From Streptomyces blattellae (GTDB lineage Bacteria; Actinomycetota; Actinomycetes; Streptomycetales; Streptomycetaceae), in contig NZ_WJBG01000130.1 in NCBI RefSeq assembly GCF_009709555.1, positions 62,001 to 126,000 on the forward strand: DNA of 64,000 bases, in the 5' to 3' direction. The position numbers and the translations under genes are program-made. The notes below the pieces were generated by a model, which was not told where the DNA came from, did no database searches, and saw only the letters and a program-made list of their open reading frames with translations. Shown here piece by piece: positions 1 to 8,871 of the stretch. Position 1 is the stretch's first letter; the number at the start of each line of letters is the position of its first letter.

Positions 1-402
1 GGCCGCGCCGACGGCGTGACCGTGGGGATCGACGCCCGAAACCCGGCGGGCGGCGTGCTCGGCCTGGCCTTCGAGACCGCCCGGCTGCGCGGCGCCCGCC
101 TGCACGCCGTGCACGCCTGGTCCCCGCCGGCGGGCGCGGCCATGTCACCCTTCCCCTCCCTGGAGGAGGAGCGGGCGGCCTGGGACAGCGAGGTGCGGCT
201 GTTGTCCGACGCGCTGCGTCCCTGGCGGAGCGAGTACCCGGAGGTCGAGGTCTTGGAAGACGTCGTGCTGCTTCCCGCCGTCGCGGCGCTCACCCATGCC
301 GCCGGCAACTCCGGGCTGGCCGTGGCCGGCCGCCACACAGGCGGCACGGCGCTCGCACTGCTGCGGCACGCCCGGTGCCCGGTCGCCGTCGTACCGGCCT
401 GA
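1..402 (+). CDS. Universal stress protein, C-terminal part (cut by window start)
   Basis: The reading frame is open from base 1, so the gene begins outside the window. What remains is the second Usp domain of a tandem-domain protein: it opens with V-G-I-D-A, has the PWR-x-E-YPEVEV stretch typical of actinobacterial tandem Usps, and ends RHARCPVAVVPA. Usp domains bind ATP or act as stress switches in the cytoplasm. The loop that normally carries G-2x-G-9x-G(S/T) is shortened to GRHTGGTALALL, so ATP binding by this domain is doubtful. It lies just upstream of the hydrogenase locus, separated by a palindromic box at 425-438. Confidence 0.85.
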   Translation, partial: GRADGVTVGIDARNPAGGVLGLAFETARLRGARLHAVHAWSPPAGAAMSPFPSLEEERAAWDSEVRLLSDALRPWRSEYPEVEVLEDVVLLPAVAALTHAAGNSGLAVAGRHTGGTALALLRHARCPVAVVPA

Positions 403-424
403 CCCCGGTCGGCCCACTCGGCTT

Positions 425-438
425 GGGCCCTTCGGCCC
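425..438. promoter_or_regulatory. DosR/OsdR-like box ahead of hydrogenase protease
   Basis: GGGCC-CTTC-GGCCC, an inverted repeat with 5-bp arms, 38 bp before the start at 476. One of about 20 similar sites in the window. Operator function is inferred from recurrence and position. Confidence 0.5.
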
Positions 439-475
439 CTGTGGAGCGAGGCGGCCACGCGTCACCGTGGGAGGC

Positions 476-982
476 ATGAGGAGCCGCGGTCGGATCGCCG
501 TCATCGGCGTGGGGAACGAGTTCCGGCGCGACGACGGCGTGGGCTGGGCCGTCATCGCCAGGCTGCGCGAGCAGGCCGCGGAACGGCCGCTTCCGCCGGG
601 CACCGAACTCGCGACCTGCGACGGCGACCCCGGACGCCTGATCGGCCTGTGGGAAGGCGCCCGCCTGGCCGTGGTCGTCGACGCGGCCCACGCTCACCCG
701 GGCACCCCGGGCCGCGTGCACCGCCTCGAACTCGACGCCGGGCTTCCCGACCAGCCGCCGACCACCAGCTCGCACGGGCTCGGTCTCGGCGAGGCCGTCG
801 AACTCGCCCGGACGCTGGGCCTGTTGCCGGACCACCTGGTGGTGTACGCCGTGGAGGGCGCCGAGAGTTCGCTCGGCGCCGGCCTCTCCCCCGCCGTCGC
901 GGCCACCGTCGAGCCCCTGGTGGAGGCCGTCGAGGACGAGATCGCGCGCCACCGGGACACGGCACCCGGGAGGCCCGCATGA
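476..982 (+). CDS. [NiFe] hydrogenase maturation protease
   Basis: Predicted 168-residue HyaD/HybD-family endopeptidase, which cuts the C-terminal tail of the hydrogenase large subunit after nickel insertion. The N-terminus reads IAVIGVGNEFRRDDGVGW, the family signature, including the Asp/Glu that contact nickel. SSHGLGLGEAVELA matches the second conserved segment. The ATG at 476 follows GTGGGAGG; the frame stays open further upstream, but this start matches the family N-terminus. The stop overlaps the hypF start in ATGA. Its partner large subunit, HydA, is encoded 6 kb downstream, but that protein ends shortly after its last metal-binding motif, so whether a tail is cleaved is uncertain. Confidence 0.88.
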   Translation: MRSRGRIAVIGVGNEFRRDDGVGWAVIARLREQAAERPLPPGTELATCDGDPGRLIGLWEGARLAVVVDAAHAHPGTPGRVHRLELDAGLPDQPPTTSSHGLGLGEAVELARTLGLLPDHLVVYAVEGAESSLGAGLSPAVAATVEPLVEAVEDEIARHRDTAPGRPA

Positions 983-3270
983 CCGTGCGCCGCTTCCATG
1001 TGGAAGGCATCGTCCAGGGGGTCGGCTTCCGGCCGTTCGTCTACCGCACCGCGGCCGAGCTCGGCCTCGACGGCTGGGTGGCCAACATCAACGGGCATGT
1101 GGAGGGCGAGGTCGCCGGGCCGGCCCGCGCGATCGAGGAGTTCGCGACGCGCCTCCGCTCCACCGCCCCGGCCCTCGCCCGGGTGCGCGGCGTCCACCTC
1201 AGCGACGGCGCCCGGCAGTCGACGTACGACCGCGGCTTTCGGGTGCGGCACAGCGCCCCGGGGCACGCGGGCACCGCATCCCGCGAGATCCCGCCCGACG
1301 CGGCGATCTGCGATGCGTGCCTCGGCGAACTGCGCGACCCACGCGACCGGCGCTACCGCTACCCGTTCATCAACTGCACCGACTGCGGCCCACGCGCCAC
1401 GATCATCGAAGACCTGCCGTACGACCGGATCCGCACGACCATGCGCCGCTTCCCGCTGTGCCCCGCCTGCGCCGCCGAGTACGCCGACCCCGGCGACCGG
1501 CGCTTCCACGCCGAACCCGTTGCCTGCCCCGCCTGCGGGCCGCGGCTGGCCTGGGAGGAGCTGCGCGGCGAGGACGCGCTGCGGGCGGCGGTGAAGACCG
1601 TTGACACGGGCGGGATCGTCGCGTTGAAGGGGCTGGGCGGCTACCAGTTGGTGTGCGCTGCGGGCGATCCGGCGGCCGTGGCGGAGCTGCGGCGCCGCAA
1701 GGGGCGTCCGGCGAAGCCGTTCGCCGTGATGGTCCCCGACGTCAGGACCGCGGCCCGGCTGGCGCAGATCGGCGCCACGGAACAGCGGGCGCTGACGTCG
1801 CCGGAGCGCCCCGTGGTGCTGCTCGCCCGCCATCGGTGGCGCGGGACGACGCCTCCGCTCGCCCCCGAGGTGCACCCCGGGCTGACCCGCGTCGGCCTGT
1901 TCCTGCCCACCACCGGCCTGCACCACCTCCTGCTCGACGAACTGGCCCGGCCTCTCGTGGTCACCAGCGGCAACCTCAGCGACGAGCCGATCGCCGTCGA
2001 CGACGCCGAGGCCACGCGCACCCTTGCCTCGGTCGCGGACGGCTTCCTCACCCACGACCGGCCGATCCGCTCCCGGTACGACGACTCCGTCGTCCAGTTC
2101 ACCGGACGAACCCGGATCACGATCCGCCGGGCGCGCGGGCTGGCCCCCGCCCCGCTGCCCCTGGACGTACGGCAGCCGGTCGCCGGGGCGGGCGCGCAGC
2201 TGAAGCACACGTTCACCCTGGCCGCCGACGGCCGGGCCCACATCGGGCCGCACACCGGGGATCTGGCCGATCTGCCGACGTACGAGGCGTTCACGGCGTC
2301 GTACGACCACCTCAGGCAGCTCACCGGCATCGAGCCGATCGCCCTCGCCCACGATCTGCACCCGGGCTACCTGTCCACCCAGTGGGCGGAGACTCAGCAG
2401 CTGCGCCGGATCCCGGTGCAGCACCACCATGCGCACGTGGCCGCCTGCGCGGCCGAGCACGGCGTACGGGGACCGTTCCTCGGGGTCGCCTACGACGGGC
2501 TGGGCCTGGGCGACGACGGCACACTGTGGGGCGGCGAGATCCTCGTCGCCACCCTGAGCGGCTACCGCCGCGTGGGCCGGTTCGCGACCGCGCCCCTGCC
2601 CGGCGGCGACGCGGCGGTACGCCACCCCTCCCGCACCGCCCTCGGCCACCTGCTCGGCGCCGAGGCGCTGGGCTCCGCGCGCCCGTATCCCTGGCTCACC
2701 CGGCCTTTCACGGACGGGCTCGAACCGGCCGAGGTCGCGGCCGTACGGGTCATGATCGCGCGGGACGTCAACTGCCCGCGGGCGTCCAGCGCGGGACGGC
2801 TCTTCGACACGGTGGCCGCACTGCTCGGACTGTGCCACCGGGCGGGTTACGAAGGTGAGGCGGCCGTCCTGCTCCAGGCGGCGGCCGGTGACGAGCACGC
2901 CGTACCGCTGGCCCACCGCGTCGTCAGGGAACAGGGACTGTGGGTGTACGACCCGGTGCCAACCCTCGTCGACCTGCTGGCGCGGCAGCTGGACGGGGAG
3001 TCACCGACCCGGCTGGCGGCGGCCTTCCATCTGACGCTCGCGATCGTCACCGCCGAGCTCGTCGCGCGGGCCGTTGCCGAGGGTGCGCCGCGCACGGTGT
3101 GCCTGGGCGGCGGCTGTTTCGTCAATCGGCGGCTGCTGACCGAGGTGAAGCGCCGGCTGCACGCGCAGGGGTTGCGTGTGCTGGTCGGCGGTCAGGTCCC
3201 GGTCGGGGACGGCGGCATCAGCTACGGCCAGGCGGCGGTCGCGGCCGCGCGGCTTGCCGGGGAGGGGTGA
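979..3270 (+). CDS. hypF: HypF carbamoyltransferase
   Basis: Predicted 763-residue HypF, close to the family length. It makes the carbamoyl-adenylate that becomes the CN ligands of the hydrogenase iron, handing the group to HypE. Domains in order: acylphosphatase (residues about 1-90, V-Q-G-V-G-F-R-P-F near 13-21), two zinc-finger pairs with C-x2-C motifs (CDAC, CTDC, CPAC, CPAC between about 110 and 190), a YrdC-like domain (about 205-390, with KGLGGYQLVC and VVTSGNLSDEP), and a Kae1-like domain with HHHAHVAACAAEHG and a C-terminal CLGGGCFVNR. The ATG at 979 overlaps the protease stop. Confidence 0.96.
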   Translation: MTVRRFHVEGIVQGVGFRPFVYRTAAELGLDGWVANINGHVEGEVAGPARAIEEFATRLRSTAPALARVRGVHLSDGARQSTYDRGFRVRHSAPGHAGTASREIPPDAAICDACLGELRDPRDRRYRYPFINCTDCGPRATIIEDLPYDRIRTTMRRFPLCPACAAEYADPGDRRFHAEPVACPACGPRLAWEELRGEDALRAAVKTVDTGGIVALKGLGGYQLVCAAGDPAAVAELRRRKGRPAKPFAVMVPDVRTAARLAQIGATEQRALTSPERPVVLLARHRWRGTTPPLAPEVHPGLTRVGLFLPTTGLHHLLLDELARPLVVTSGNLSDEPIAVDDAEATRTLASVADGFLTHDRPIRSRYDDSVVQFTGRTRITIRRARGLAPAPLPLDVRQPVAGAGAQLKHTFTLAADGRAHIGPHTGDLADLPTYEAFTASYDHLRQLTGIEPIALAHDLHPGYLSTQWAETQQLRRIPVQHHHAHVAACAAEHGVRGPFLGVAYDGLGLGDDGTLWGGEILVATLSGYRRVGRFATAPLPGGDAAVRHPSRTALGHLLGAEALGSARPYPWLTRPFTDGLEPAEVAAVRVMIARDVNCPRASSAGRLFDTVAALLGLCHRAGYEGEAAVLLQAAAGDEHAVPLAHRVVREQGLWVYDPVPTLVDLLARQLDGESPTRLAAAFHLTLAIVTAELVARAVAEGAPRTVCLGGGCFVNRRLLTEVKRRLHAQGLRVLVGGQVPVGDGGISYGQAAVAAARLAGEG

Positions 3271-3276
3271 AGACGT

Positions 3277-3534
3277 ATGTGCCTGGGCATCCCGGGCCGG
3301 GTCGTGGAGATCCACGACGACGCGGGGCTCCGCATGGCGACCGTCGATTTCGGTGGGATTCGGCGTGCGGTGTGTCTGAGCTGCACGCCTGAGGCGGGGG
3401 TCGGGTCGTACGTCATCGTGCATGTCGGCTTCGCGATCACCCAGGTCGACGAGGCAGAGGCCCACCGCACGCTTGAGGTGCTGCGGGCGATGGCGGGCGC
3501 GGTGGAGGGGGAACTGGGCGAGCCGCTCCCGTAG
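3277..3534 (+). CDS. hypC: HypC/HupF hydrogenase assembly chaperone
   Basis: Predicted 85-residue HypC. It begins MCLGIPGRVVEI, with the essential Cys-2 that holds the Fe(CN)2CO unit together with HypD and then docks on the large subunit. The typical mid-domain block is present (VCLSCTPEAGVGSYVIVHVGFAI), followed by DEAEAHRTLEVL. It lies 6 bp after hypF with a GA-rich Shine-Dalgarno inside the hypF end. It closes the first hydrogenase transcription unit; the next begins after a spacer with its own palindromic box. Confidence 0.96.
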   Translation: MCLGIPGRVVEIHDDAGLRMATVDFGGIRRAVCLSCTPEAGVGSYVIVHVGFAITQVDEAEAHRTLEVLRAMAGAVEGELGEPLP

Positions 3535-3595
3535 CAGAGCTCCCGCGACAGACCCGAACCATCGGACCCGGGGGACCCCGGTCGGCCCGTCAAGA

Positions 3596-3609
3596 GGGCC
3601 GGTCGGCCC
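3596..3609. promoter_or_regulatory. DosR/OsdR-like box ahead of hydB
   Basis: GGGCC-GGTC-GGCCC lies 75 bp upstream of the hydB start at 3684. A weaker half-site, ACCCC-GGTC-GGCCC, lies just before it near 3575-3588. The site splits the locus into accessory genes upstream and structural genes downstream. Confidence 0.55.
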
Positions 3610-3683
3610 CTGTCGCGGGCACAGTCCTGAGTCGGAAGCTGACAGTGGAAGAGCACGGACCGGCCCGGACGAGGAGGACCGTC

Positions 3684-4829
3684 ATGACCGCCACCGCAGC
3701 CCCCGCCGTGCTCGACCGGGATGGTCTGAACGCGCTGGTCGCGGCCCTGGTGGCGCAGGGACGGACCGTCATCGGGCCGACCGTCCGCGACGGTGCGGTC
3801 GGGCTCGCCGAGCTGGCCTCGGCGGACGAGCTCCCCTACGGCTGGGGCGTCGAACTGGACGCCGGGCGCTACCGACTGGTCCGTCGCGAGGATGGGGCGG
3901 CCTTCGCGCACAGTGCGGGCCCGCAGTCCTGGAAGTCCTACCTGCACCCGTCGCGGGAGCGGCTGTGGAGTGCCGACCGGACGTCCGAGGCGGAGATCGC
4001 CTACACCGCGCACGAGCCGGAGGCACCGTCGTACGCCTTCCTCGGTGTCCGCCCCTGTGACCTGCGGGCCATCGCGATCCAGGACCGTGTGCTGACCGGC
4101 GGGCGCTACGCGGACGATGGCTACGGGAAGCGTCGGCGCACGGCGCTGCTGATCGCCGCCGAGTGCACCGAGCCGGGCGCGACCTGCTTCTGCGTGTCCA
4201 CCGGTGGCGGCCCCTCCGCCGACCCCGGATACGATCTCGCGCTCACCGAGATCGTGGACGAGGAGGGGCACCGCTTCCTCGTACGCGTCGGCAGCGACGA
4301 AGGCGCCGAGCTGCTGGAACGGACACCGCACCGGACCGCCGACCCGGTCACGCAGCAGACTGCTCGCGCGGCCGTGGACGCGGCCCGCGACCGCATGGGC
4401 CGCGCCCTGCCCCCGGTCGACCTGCGCTCCCTGATGGGTGCGAGCCTGGACGCCGAGCGCTGGGACGACGTCGCTGCCCGCTGTCTGACCTGCGGCAACT
4501 GCACAATGGTCTGCCCGACCTGCTTCTGCACCACCACCGAGGAGATCACCGACCTCACCGGGGATCACACCGAGCGCTGGCAGCGCTGGGACTCCTGCTT
4601 CGACCTGGACTTCTCGTATCTGCACGGTGGCCCCGTCCGTTCCTCGGCCCGTAGCCGTTACCGGCAGTGGCTCACCCACAAGCTCTCCACCTGGCACGAC
4701 CAGTTCGGCACGACCGGATGTGTCGGCTGCGGGCGCTGCGTCACCTGGTGCCCGGCCGGCATCGACATCACGGAGGAAGTCGCCGCCCTGGATGCCGAGC
4801 GAGCCGCTCTCGGAACGGAGACGGACTGA
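3684..4829 (+). CDS. hydB: Hydrogenase/sulfhydrogenase beta subunit, iron-sulfur protein
   Basis: Predicted 381-residue cytoplasmic electron-transfer subunit of the HydB / anaerobic sulfite reductase A family. The N-terminal two thirds carry the family block [19 protein letters not shown] and C-x4-ATCFC near residue 160. The C-terminal part has two [4Fe-4S] ferredoxin motifs, [16 protein letters not shown] near 267 and [14 protein letters not shown] near 345. It would pass electrons between the flavin subunit HydG and the small subunit HydD. The ATG at 3684 follows GAGGAGG; an in-frame ATG at 3645 lacks such a site. The stop overlaps the next start (TGATG). Confidence 0.88.
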   Translation: MTATAAPAVLDRDGLNALVAALVAQGRTVIGPTVRDGAVGLAELASADELPYGWGVELDAGRYRLVRREDGAAFAHSAGPQSWKSYLHPSRERLWSADRTSEAEIAYTAHEPEAPSYAFLGVRPCDLRAIAIQDRVLTGGRYADDGYGKRRRTALLIAAECTEPGATCFCVSTGGGPSADPGYDLALTEIVDEEGHRFLVRVGSDEGAELLERTPHRTADPVTQQTARAAVDAARDRMGRALPPVDLRSLMGASLDAERWDDVAARCLTCGNCTMVCPTCFCTTTEEITDLTGDHTERWQRWDSCFDLDFSYLHGGPVRSSARSRYRQWLTHKLSTWHDQFGTTGCVGCGRCVTWCPAGIDITEEVAALDAERAALGTETD

Positions 4830-5293
4830 TGCCTCCCTCACTCGCGCTGCGCATGAACCACGCTCTGCCCGTCGAGCACCGCGAGCGGCTGCTGCGCGTC
4901 GGTCACGAGGTGAGCTTCCGGCCGGGCGCCCGTATGTTCGACGAGGGCGGCCACGCGAACCGCTTCTGGATCATCCGGGACGGCACCGCCGCCCTCGACA
5001 TGCATGTGCCGGGTCGTCGCCCGCCGGTCATCGAGACGCTCGGCGTCGGCGACCTCGTCGGCTGGTCCTGGCTGTACGAGCCGTACGTCTGGCAGCTGGG
5101 CGCCGAGGCCCTGAGGCAGCTGAGGGCCCACGAGTTCGACGCCGTCGCCGTCCGGCTGATGTGCCTGAAGGACCCCGAGTTCGGGCGTACCGTCGAGCAC
5201 TGGGTCGGCAGGGTGCTGGCGCACCGGCTGAACGCGGCCCGCGCCCGGCTGGTCGATCTGTACGGGATCTATGAGACGAAGGAACCGCGATGA
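4829..5293 (+). CDS. Cyclic-nucleotide-binding-fold protein within the hydrogenase operon
   Basis: Predicted 154-residue protein made of a single Crp-type cNMP-binding beta-roll: [31 protein letters not shown], then [11 protein letters not shown], followed by a short helical tail. There is no DNA-binding helix-turn-helix, so it is not a transcription factor by itself. Translational coupling on both sides (TGATG before, ATGA after) places it as a stoichiometric member of the hydrogenase operon. It may be a small-molecule-sensing or assembly subunit. I recall similar single-domain proteins in mycobacterial group 3b hydrogenase operons. The consensus Arg and Glu that grip cAMP phosphate are not obvious in it. 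Confidence 0.8.
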   Translation: MPPSLALRMNHALPVEHRERLLRVGHEVSFRPGARMFDEGGHANRFWIIRDGTAALDMHVPGRRPPVIETLGVGDLVGWSWLYEPYVWQLGAEALRQLRAHEFDAVAVRLMCLKDPEFGRTVEHWVGRVLAHRLNAARARLVDLYGIYETKEPR

Positions 5294-6096
5294 CCGCCGT
5301 ACCGGTCCCGCATCGCGTGGTGGCCCGCCGTCCGGAGACCGCGGACACGGTCACACTGCACCTCGAACCGGTCGGCGCGGCGCTGCCCGACTTCGCGCCG
5401 GGACAGTTCGCGATGGTGCACTCCTTCGGCCGGGGCGAGATCCCCGTCTCGGTGAGCTCCGTGCAGGCCACGGGCGGTCTCGCGCACACGATCCGCTCGG
5501 TGGGCGCGGTCTCCGACGGGCTGTGCGCGATGCGCGTCGGCGACGTCGTCGGGCTCCGCGGCCCGTACGGCAACACCTGGGAGCTGGAGCGGGCGTACGG
5601 CTGTGACGTGCTGGTCGTCGCCGGCGGCATCGGTCTCGCCCCGCTGCGGCCGCTGATCCTGAGCGCGCTGGCCGAGCCGGCGGCCTACCGCCGCGTCAGC
5701 GTGCTGGTCGGGGCACGTACCCCGGGCGACGTGATCGGCCGGCAGGAGATCGACGGCTGGCCCACGGCGTTCACCGGAGTGACGGTCGACCAGCCCGGCG
5801 CCGACTGGCGACGCGACGTCGGCGTGGTCACCCAGCTGCTGGGGCGTGCGCCCTTCGAACCGGACGGCACCTGGGCGTTCGTCTGCGGGCCCGAGCCGAT
5901 GATCCGCGCCACCGCCCGCGAACTCGCCGAGCGCGGTGTCCCCCGCGACCGCATCCGTGTCTCGCTGGAACGGAACATGCGCTGTGCGACCGGGCACTGC
6001 GGCCACTGCCAGCTCGGACCGCTGCTGCTGTGCCAGGTGGGCCCCGTCGCGAACTGGGCGCAGGCCGAACCTCTCCTGTCGGTAAGGGAGTTGTGA
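5290..6096 (+). CDS. hydG: Hydrogenase/sulfhydrogenase gamma subunit, FAD/NAD(P)-binding
   Basis: Predicted 268-residue flavoprotein of the ferredoxin-NADP reductase superfamily. The FAD domain has F-A-P-G-Q-F-A-M and the R-x-Y-S-like stretch EIPVSVSS; the nucleotide domain has [15 protein letters not shown] and [11 protein letters not shown]-terminal Cys set ([12 protein letters not shown], then C about eight residues later) binds a [2Fe-2S] cluster, as in dihydroorotate dehydrogenase electron-transfer subunits. It couples H2 oxidation or evolution to NAD(P)(H) in the cytoplasm. The start overlaps the previous stop; hydD follows after one base. Confidence 0.92.
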   Translation: MTAVPVPHRVVARRPETADTVTLHLEPVGAALPDFAPGQFAMVHSFGRGEIPVSVSSVQATGGLAHTIRSVGAVSDGLCAMRVGDVVGLRGPYGNTWELERAYGCDVLVVAGGIGLAPLRPLILSALAEPAAYRRVSVLVGARTPGDVIGRQEIDGWPTAFTGVTVDQPGADWRRDVGVVTQLLGRAPFEPDGTWAFVCGPEPMIRATARELAERGVPRDRIRVSLERNMRCATGHCGHCQLGPLLLCQVGPVANWAQAEPLLSVREL

Positions 6097-6097
6097 G

Positions 6098-6877
6098 ATG
6101 GCCCCCACACTCGCCGTGTTCAAACTGGCCTCCTGCGACGGCTGCCAGCTCACCCTGCTGGACTGCGAGGACGAACTCCTGGCGCTGGCCGGCGAGGTGG
6201 AGATCGCGCACTTCCTGGAGGCGTCCAGCGCGGTGGCCCCCGGTCCGTACGATCTGTCCCTCGTGGAGGGCTCGGTCACCACGGCCGCCGACGCCGAGCG
6301 GGTCCGCGCGATCCGGGCGGCCTCGCGTCACCTGGTGACCATCGGGGCGTGCGCGACCGCCGGGGGCATCCAGGCGCTGCGGAACTTCGCGGACGTCGAC
6401 GAGTACCGGCGGGTCGTGTACGCGCACCCCGAGTACGTCGAGACACTGGCCACCTCCACCCCCGTGTCGGCGCATGTGGACGTCGACTTCGAGCTGCGCG
6501 GCTGCCCGATCGACAAGCGCCAGCTCATCGAGGTGATCACCGCGTTCCTCGTCGGCCGCAAGCCGGACATCCCGGACCACAGCGTGTGCTTCGAGTGCAA
6601 GCGGCGCGGCACGGTCTGCGTCACCGTCGCCCACGGCACCCCCTGCCTCGGCCCGGTCACGCACGCCGGGTGCGGGGCGCTCTGCCCGGCGTACCACCGC
6701 GGCTGCTTCGGCTGCTTCGGCCCGTCCGGGTCGGTGAACCTGCCCGCGCTGATCCCGCTGCTGCGCCGCGACAGCCTCGATGAGGACGACGTGGAGCGGT
6801 TCCTGCACACCTTCAACGCCGCCGCGTTCGAGAAGGTCGAGAAGGTCGAGAAGGTCGAGAAGGAGCTGGCGACGTGA
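6098..6877 (+). CDS. hydD: [NiFe] hydrogenase small (delta) subunit
   Basis: Predicted 259-residue small subunit. No Tat signal is present, which fits a cytoplasmic enzyme. The N-terminus has [11 protein letters not shown], the proximal-cluster ligand pair, followed by the conserved GACATAGG and GCPIDKRQ. The C-terminal half carries a Cys-rich block between about residues 165 and 212 ([11 protein letters not shown], then [17 protein letters not shown]) for further clusters. The last 15 residues hold three perfect E-K-V units plus a partial one, encoded by a 9-bp tandem repeat at 6830-6862, outside the conserved fold. The stop overlaps the GTG start of hydA. Confidence 0.94.
   Translation: MAPTLAVFKLASCDGCQLTLLDCEDELLALAGEVEIAHFLEASSAVAPGPYDLSLVEGSVTTAADAERVRAIRAASRHLVTIGACATAGGIQALRNFADVDEYRRVVYAHPEYVETLATSTPVSAHVDVDFELRGCPIDKRQLIEVITAFLVGRKPDIPDHSVCFECKRRGTVCVTVAHGTPCLGPVTHAGCGALCPAYHRGCFGCFGPSGSVNLPALIPLLRRDSLDEDDVERFLHTFNAAAFEKVEKVEKVEKELAT
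6830..6862 (+). repeat. 9-bp tandem repeat at the 3' end of hydD
   Basis: Three perfect copies of GAGAAGGTC (6830-6856), followed by a fourth partial GAGAAG. In frame, it encodes E-K-V x3 then E-K. A slippage-prone microsatellite that can change length without shifting frame, since the unit is a multiple of three. Confidence 0.9.
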
Positions 6878-8205
6878 CGCACCGAGGCTCCCGTCTGCTG
6901 CACGTCGGCTCGCTCTCCCGGGTCGAGGGCGAGGGCGCGCTGCGCCTGCACGTCCACGACGGCACGGTCACCGAGGCGCAGCTGAACATCTACGAACCGC
7001 CGCGGTTCTTCGAGGCGTTCCTGCGCGGCCGCTCCTACACCGAGCCGCCGGACATCACGGCCCGTGTGTGCGGGATCTGCCCGGTGGCGTACCAGATGAG
7101 CGCGTGCGCGGCGATCGAGGACGCGTGCGGAGTGAGGGTCGATCCGGTGATCCGCGAGCTGCGCCGGCTGCTGTACTGCGGCGAGTGGATCGAGAGCCAG
7201 GCGCTGCACATCTATCTGCTGCACGCCCCGGACTTCCTGGGCCGCGCGAGCGCGATCGAACTGGCCCGCACGCACCGGGCCGAGGTCGAGCGGGGGCTGA
7301 GGCTGAAGAAGGCGGGCAACTCGCTGATGGAGCTGCTCGGCGGTCGGGCGGTGCATCCCGTGAACGTCCGCCTCGGCGGCTTCCACCGAGCGCCGACGAG
7401 AGACGAACTCCGGCCGATCGCCGAGGAGTTGAAGCAGGCGCTCGACGACGCATGGGACACCGTGCGCTGGGTGGCCGGCTTCGAGTTCCCGGACGCCCGG
7501 ATCGAGGCCGACCTGCTGGCACTGGCCGAACCGGACACGTACGCCATCGAGGCCGGGACGCCGGCCCTCCTGCGCGCCGACGGGACCACCGGCGCCTTCC
7601 CCGTGCGGGACTTCACCGAGCACGTCACCGAGACACACGTGCCGCACTCCACCGCACTGCACTCCCGGCTCGACGGGCGGCTGCATCTCACCGGCTCCCT
7701 CGCCCGGTTCGCGATCAGCGGGGCGCGGCTGTCACCGGTGGCGCTGGAGGCGGCCGTGGAGGCCGGGCTCGGCGATCCGCGCGAGGGGGCCGTGTGCCGC
7801 AATCCGTTCCGGTCGATCCTGGTGCGGGCCGTGGAGACGGTGTACGCCGTCGGCGAGGCGCTGCGGGTCATCGAGGCGTACGAGCCGCCCGCACGTCCGT
7901 TCACCGAGGTGCCGCCGGTCGCGGGCATCGGCCACGGGGCCACCGAGGCTCCCCGCGGGGTGCTCTACCACCGCTACGAACTCGACGCCGACGGCCTCGT
8001 CACCAGCGCGCTGCTGGTGCCGCCCACCGCCCAGAACCAGGGCGCGATCGAGGACGACCTGCGGCGGCTGACCCAGCGGGCCATCGGCGCGGGCGACCCG
8101 GACGACGGCGAGCTGACGGCCCTGTGCGAGCGGGCGATCCGCAATCACGACCCGTGCATCTCCTGCTCGACCCACTTCCTCGACCTGACGGTCGTCCGTA
8201 CCTGA
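6874..8205 (+). CDS. hydA: [NiFe] hydrogenase large (alpha) subunit, group 3b-like
   Basis: Predicted 443-residue catalytic subunit. L0 motif: R-V-E-G-E-G near residue 16. L1 motif: [15 protein letters not shown] near 62-76, giving two metal-binding Cys. L2 motif near the C-terminus: [15 protein letters not shown], giving the other two Cys and the conserved His. The length and the L1 form with Tyr in place of the usual His match cytoplasmic bidirectional NAD(P)-linked enzymes rather than membrane-bound uptake enzymes. It starts with GTG inside the hydD stop. Only about eight residues follow the last motif His, so the cleavable tail is short or absent. Confidence 0.94.
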   Translation: MTHRGSRLLHVGSLSRVEGEGALRLHVHDGTVTEAQLNIYEPPRFFEAFLRGRSYTEPPDITARVCGICPVAYQMSACAAIEDACGVRVDPVIRELRRLLYCGEWIESQALHIYLLHAPDFLGRASAIELARTHRAEVERGLRLKKAGNSLMELLGGRAVHPVNVRLGGFHRAPTRDELRPIAEELKQALDDAWDTVRWVAGFEFPDARIEADLLALAEPDTYAIEAGTPALLRADGTTGAFPVRDFTEHVTETHVPHSTALHSRLDGRLHLTGSLARFAISGARLSPVALEAAVEAGLGDPREGAVCRNPFRSILVRAVETVYAVGEALRVIEAYEPPARPFTEVPPVAGIGHGATEAPRGVLYHRYELDADGLVTSALLVPPTAQNQGAIEDDLRRLTQRAIGAGDPDDGELTALCERAIRNHDPCISCSTHFLDLTVVRT

Positions 8206-8228
8206 AGAACGAAATCCGGGAGGTCCCG

Positions 8229-8855
8229 ATGCCTGAATCCCCGTACACCGTGAGCGATGTGATGACGCACACCGTCGTCGCCGTCGGCAGCGAGGCGCCC
8301 TTCAAGGAGATCGTCGAACTGCTCGACCAGTGGAAGGTCAGTGCCCTGCCGGTGCTGGCCGGTGAGGGGCGGGTCGTCGGGGTCGTCTCCGAGGCCGACC
8401 TGCTGCCCAAGGAGGAACTGCGCGACGGCGACGAGGCCGGGAGCGACGTCGAGGTACGGCTCAAGGCGGCGGCACTGACCGCGGGAGAGCTGATGAGCAC
8501 CCCGGCGGTGACCGTGCACGCGGACGCCTCACTGGCCGAGGCGGCGCGCATCATGGCCCGCCGGCACGTCAAGCGGCTGCCGGTCGTGGACGGCGTCGGC
8601 CTGTTGCAGGGCGTCGTCAGCCGCAGCGACCTGCTGAAGGTGTTCCTGCGGCGCGACGCCGAGATCGCCGACGAGATCCGCGGCAGCGTGCTCACCCATC
8701 TCCCGGTCACCACCGCGCTGGGAGTCTCGGTCACCGAGGGCGTGGTCACGCTGACCGGCTCGATGCCCGAACGCGGGCTCATGCCCGTGGTGGCCCGGGC
8801 CGTTCGGGCCGTCGAGGGAGTCGTCGACGTCCAGCTGGACCTGACCCACCGATGA
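8229..8855 (+). CDS. CBS-domain pair plus BON domain protein
   Basis: Predicted 208-residue cytoplasmic protein. First CBS motif: [19 protein letters not shown] with [11 protein letters not shown]. Second: [19 protein letters not shown] with [19 protein letters not shown] domain follows ([16 protein letters not shown]). CBS pairs bind adenosyl ligands such as AMP or ATP and report energy state. The mycobacterial DosR-regulon protein Hrp1 is a CBS-pair relative. The ATG at 8229 follows GGGAGG. It lies between hydA and hypD, so it is co-expressed with the hydrogenase. A paralogue lies at 13197-13928. Confidence 0.9.
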   Translation: MPESPYTVSDVMTHTVVAVGSEAPFKEIVELLDQWKVSALPVLAGEGRVVGVVSEADLLPKEELRDGDEAGSDVEVRLKAAALTAGELMSTPAVTVHADASLAEAARIMARRHVKRLPVVDGVGLLQGVVSRSDLLKVFLRRDAEIADEIRGSVLTHLPVTTALGVSVTEGVVTLTGSMPERGLMPVVARAVRAVEGVVDVQLDLTHR

Positions 8856-8871
8856 AGGACCGGCACGACCG

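Noticed and set aside
694..2916. 740-codon open frame on the minus strand
   Set aside because: Antisense to hypF, whose domains are complete; no recognisable fold in the minus frame.
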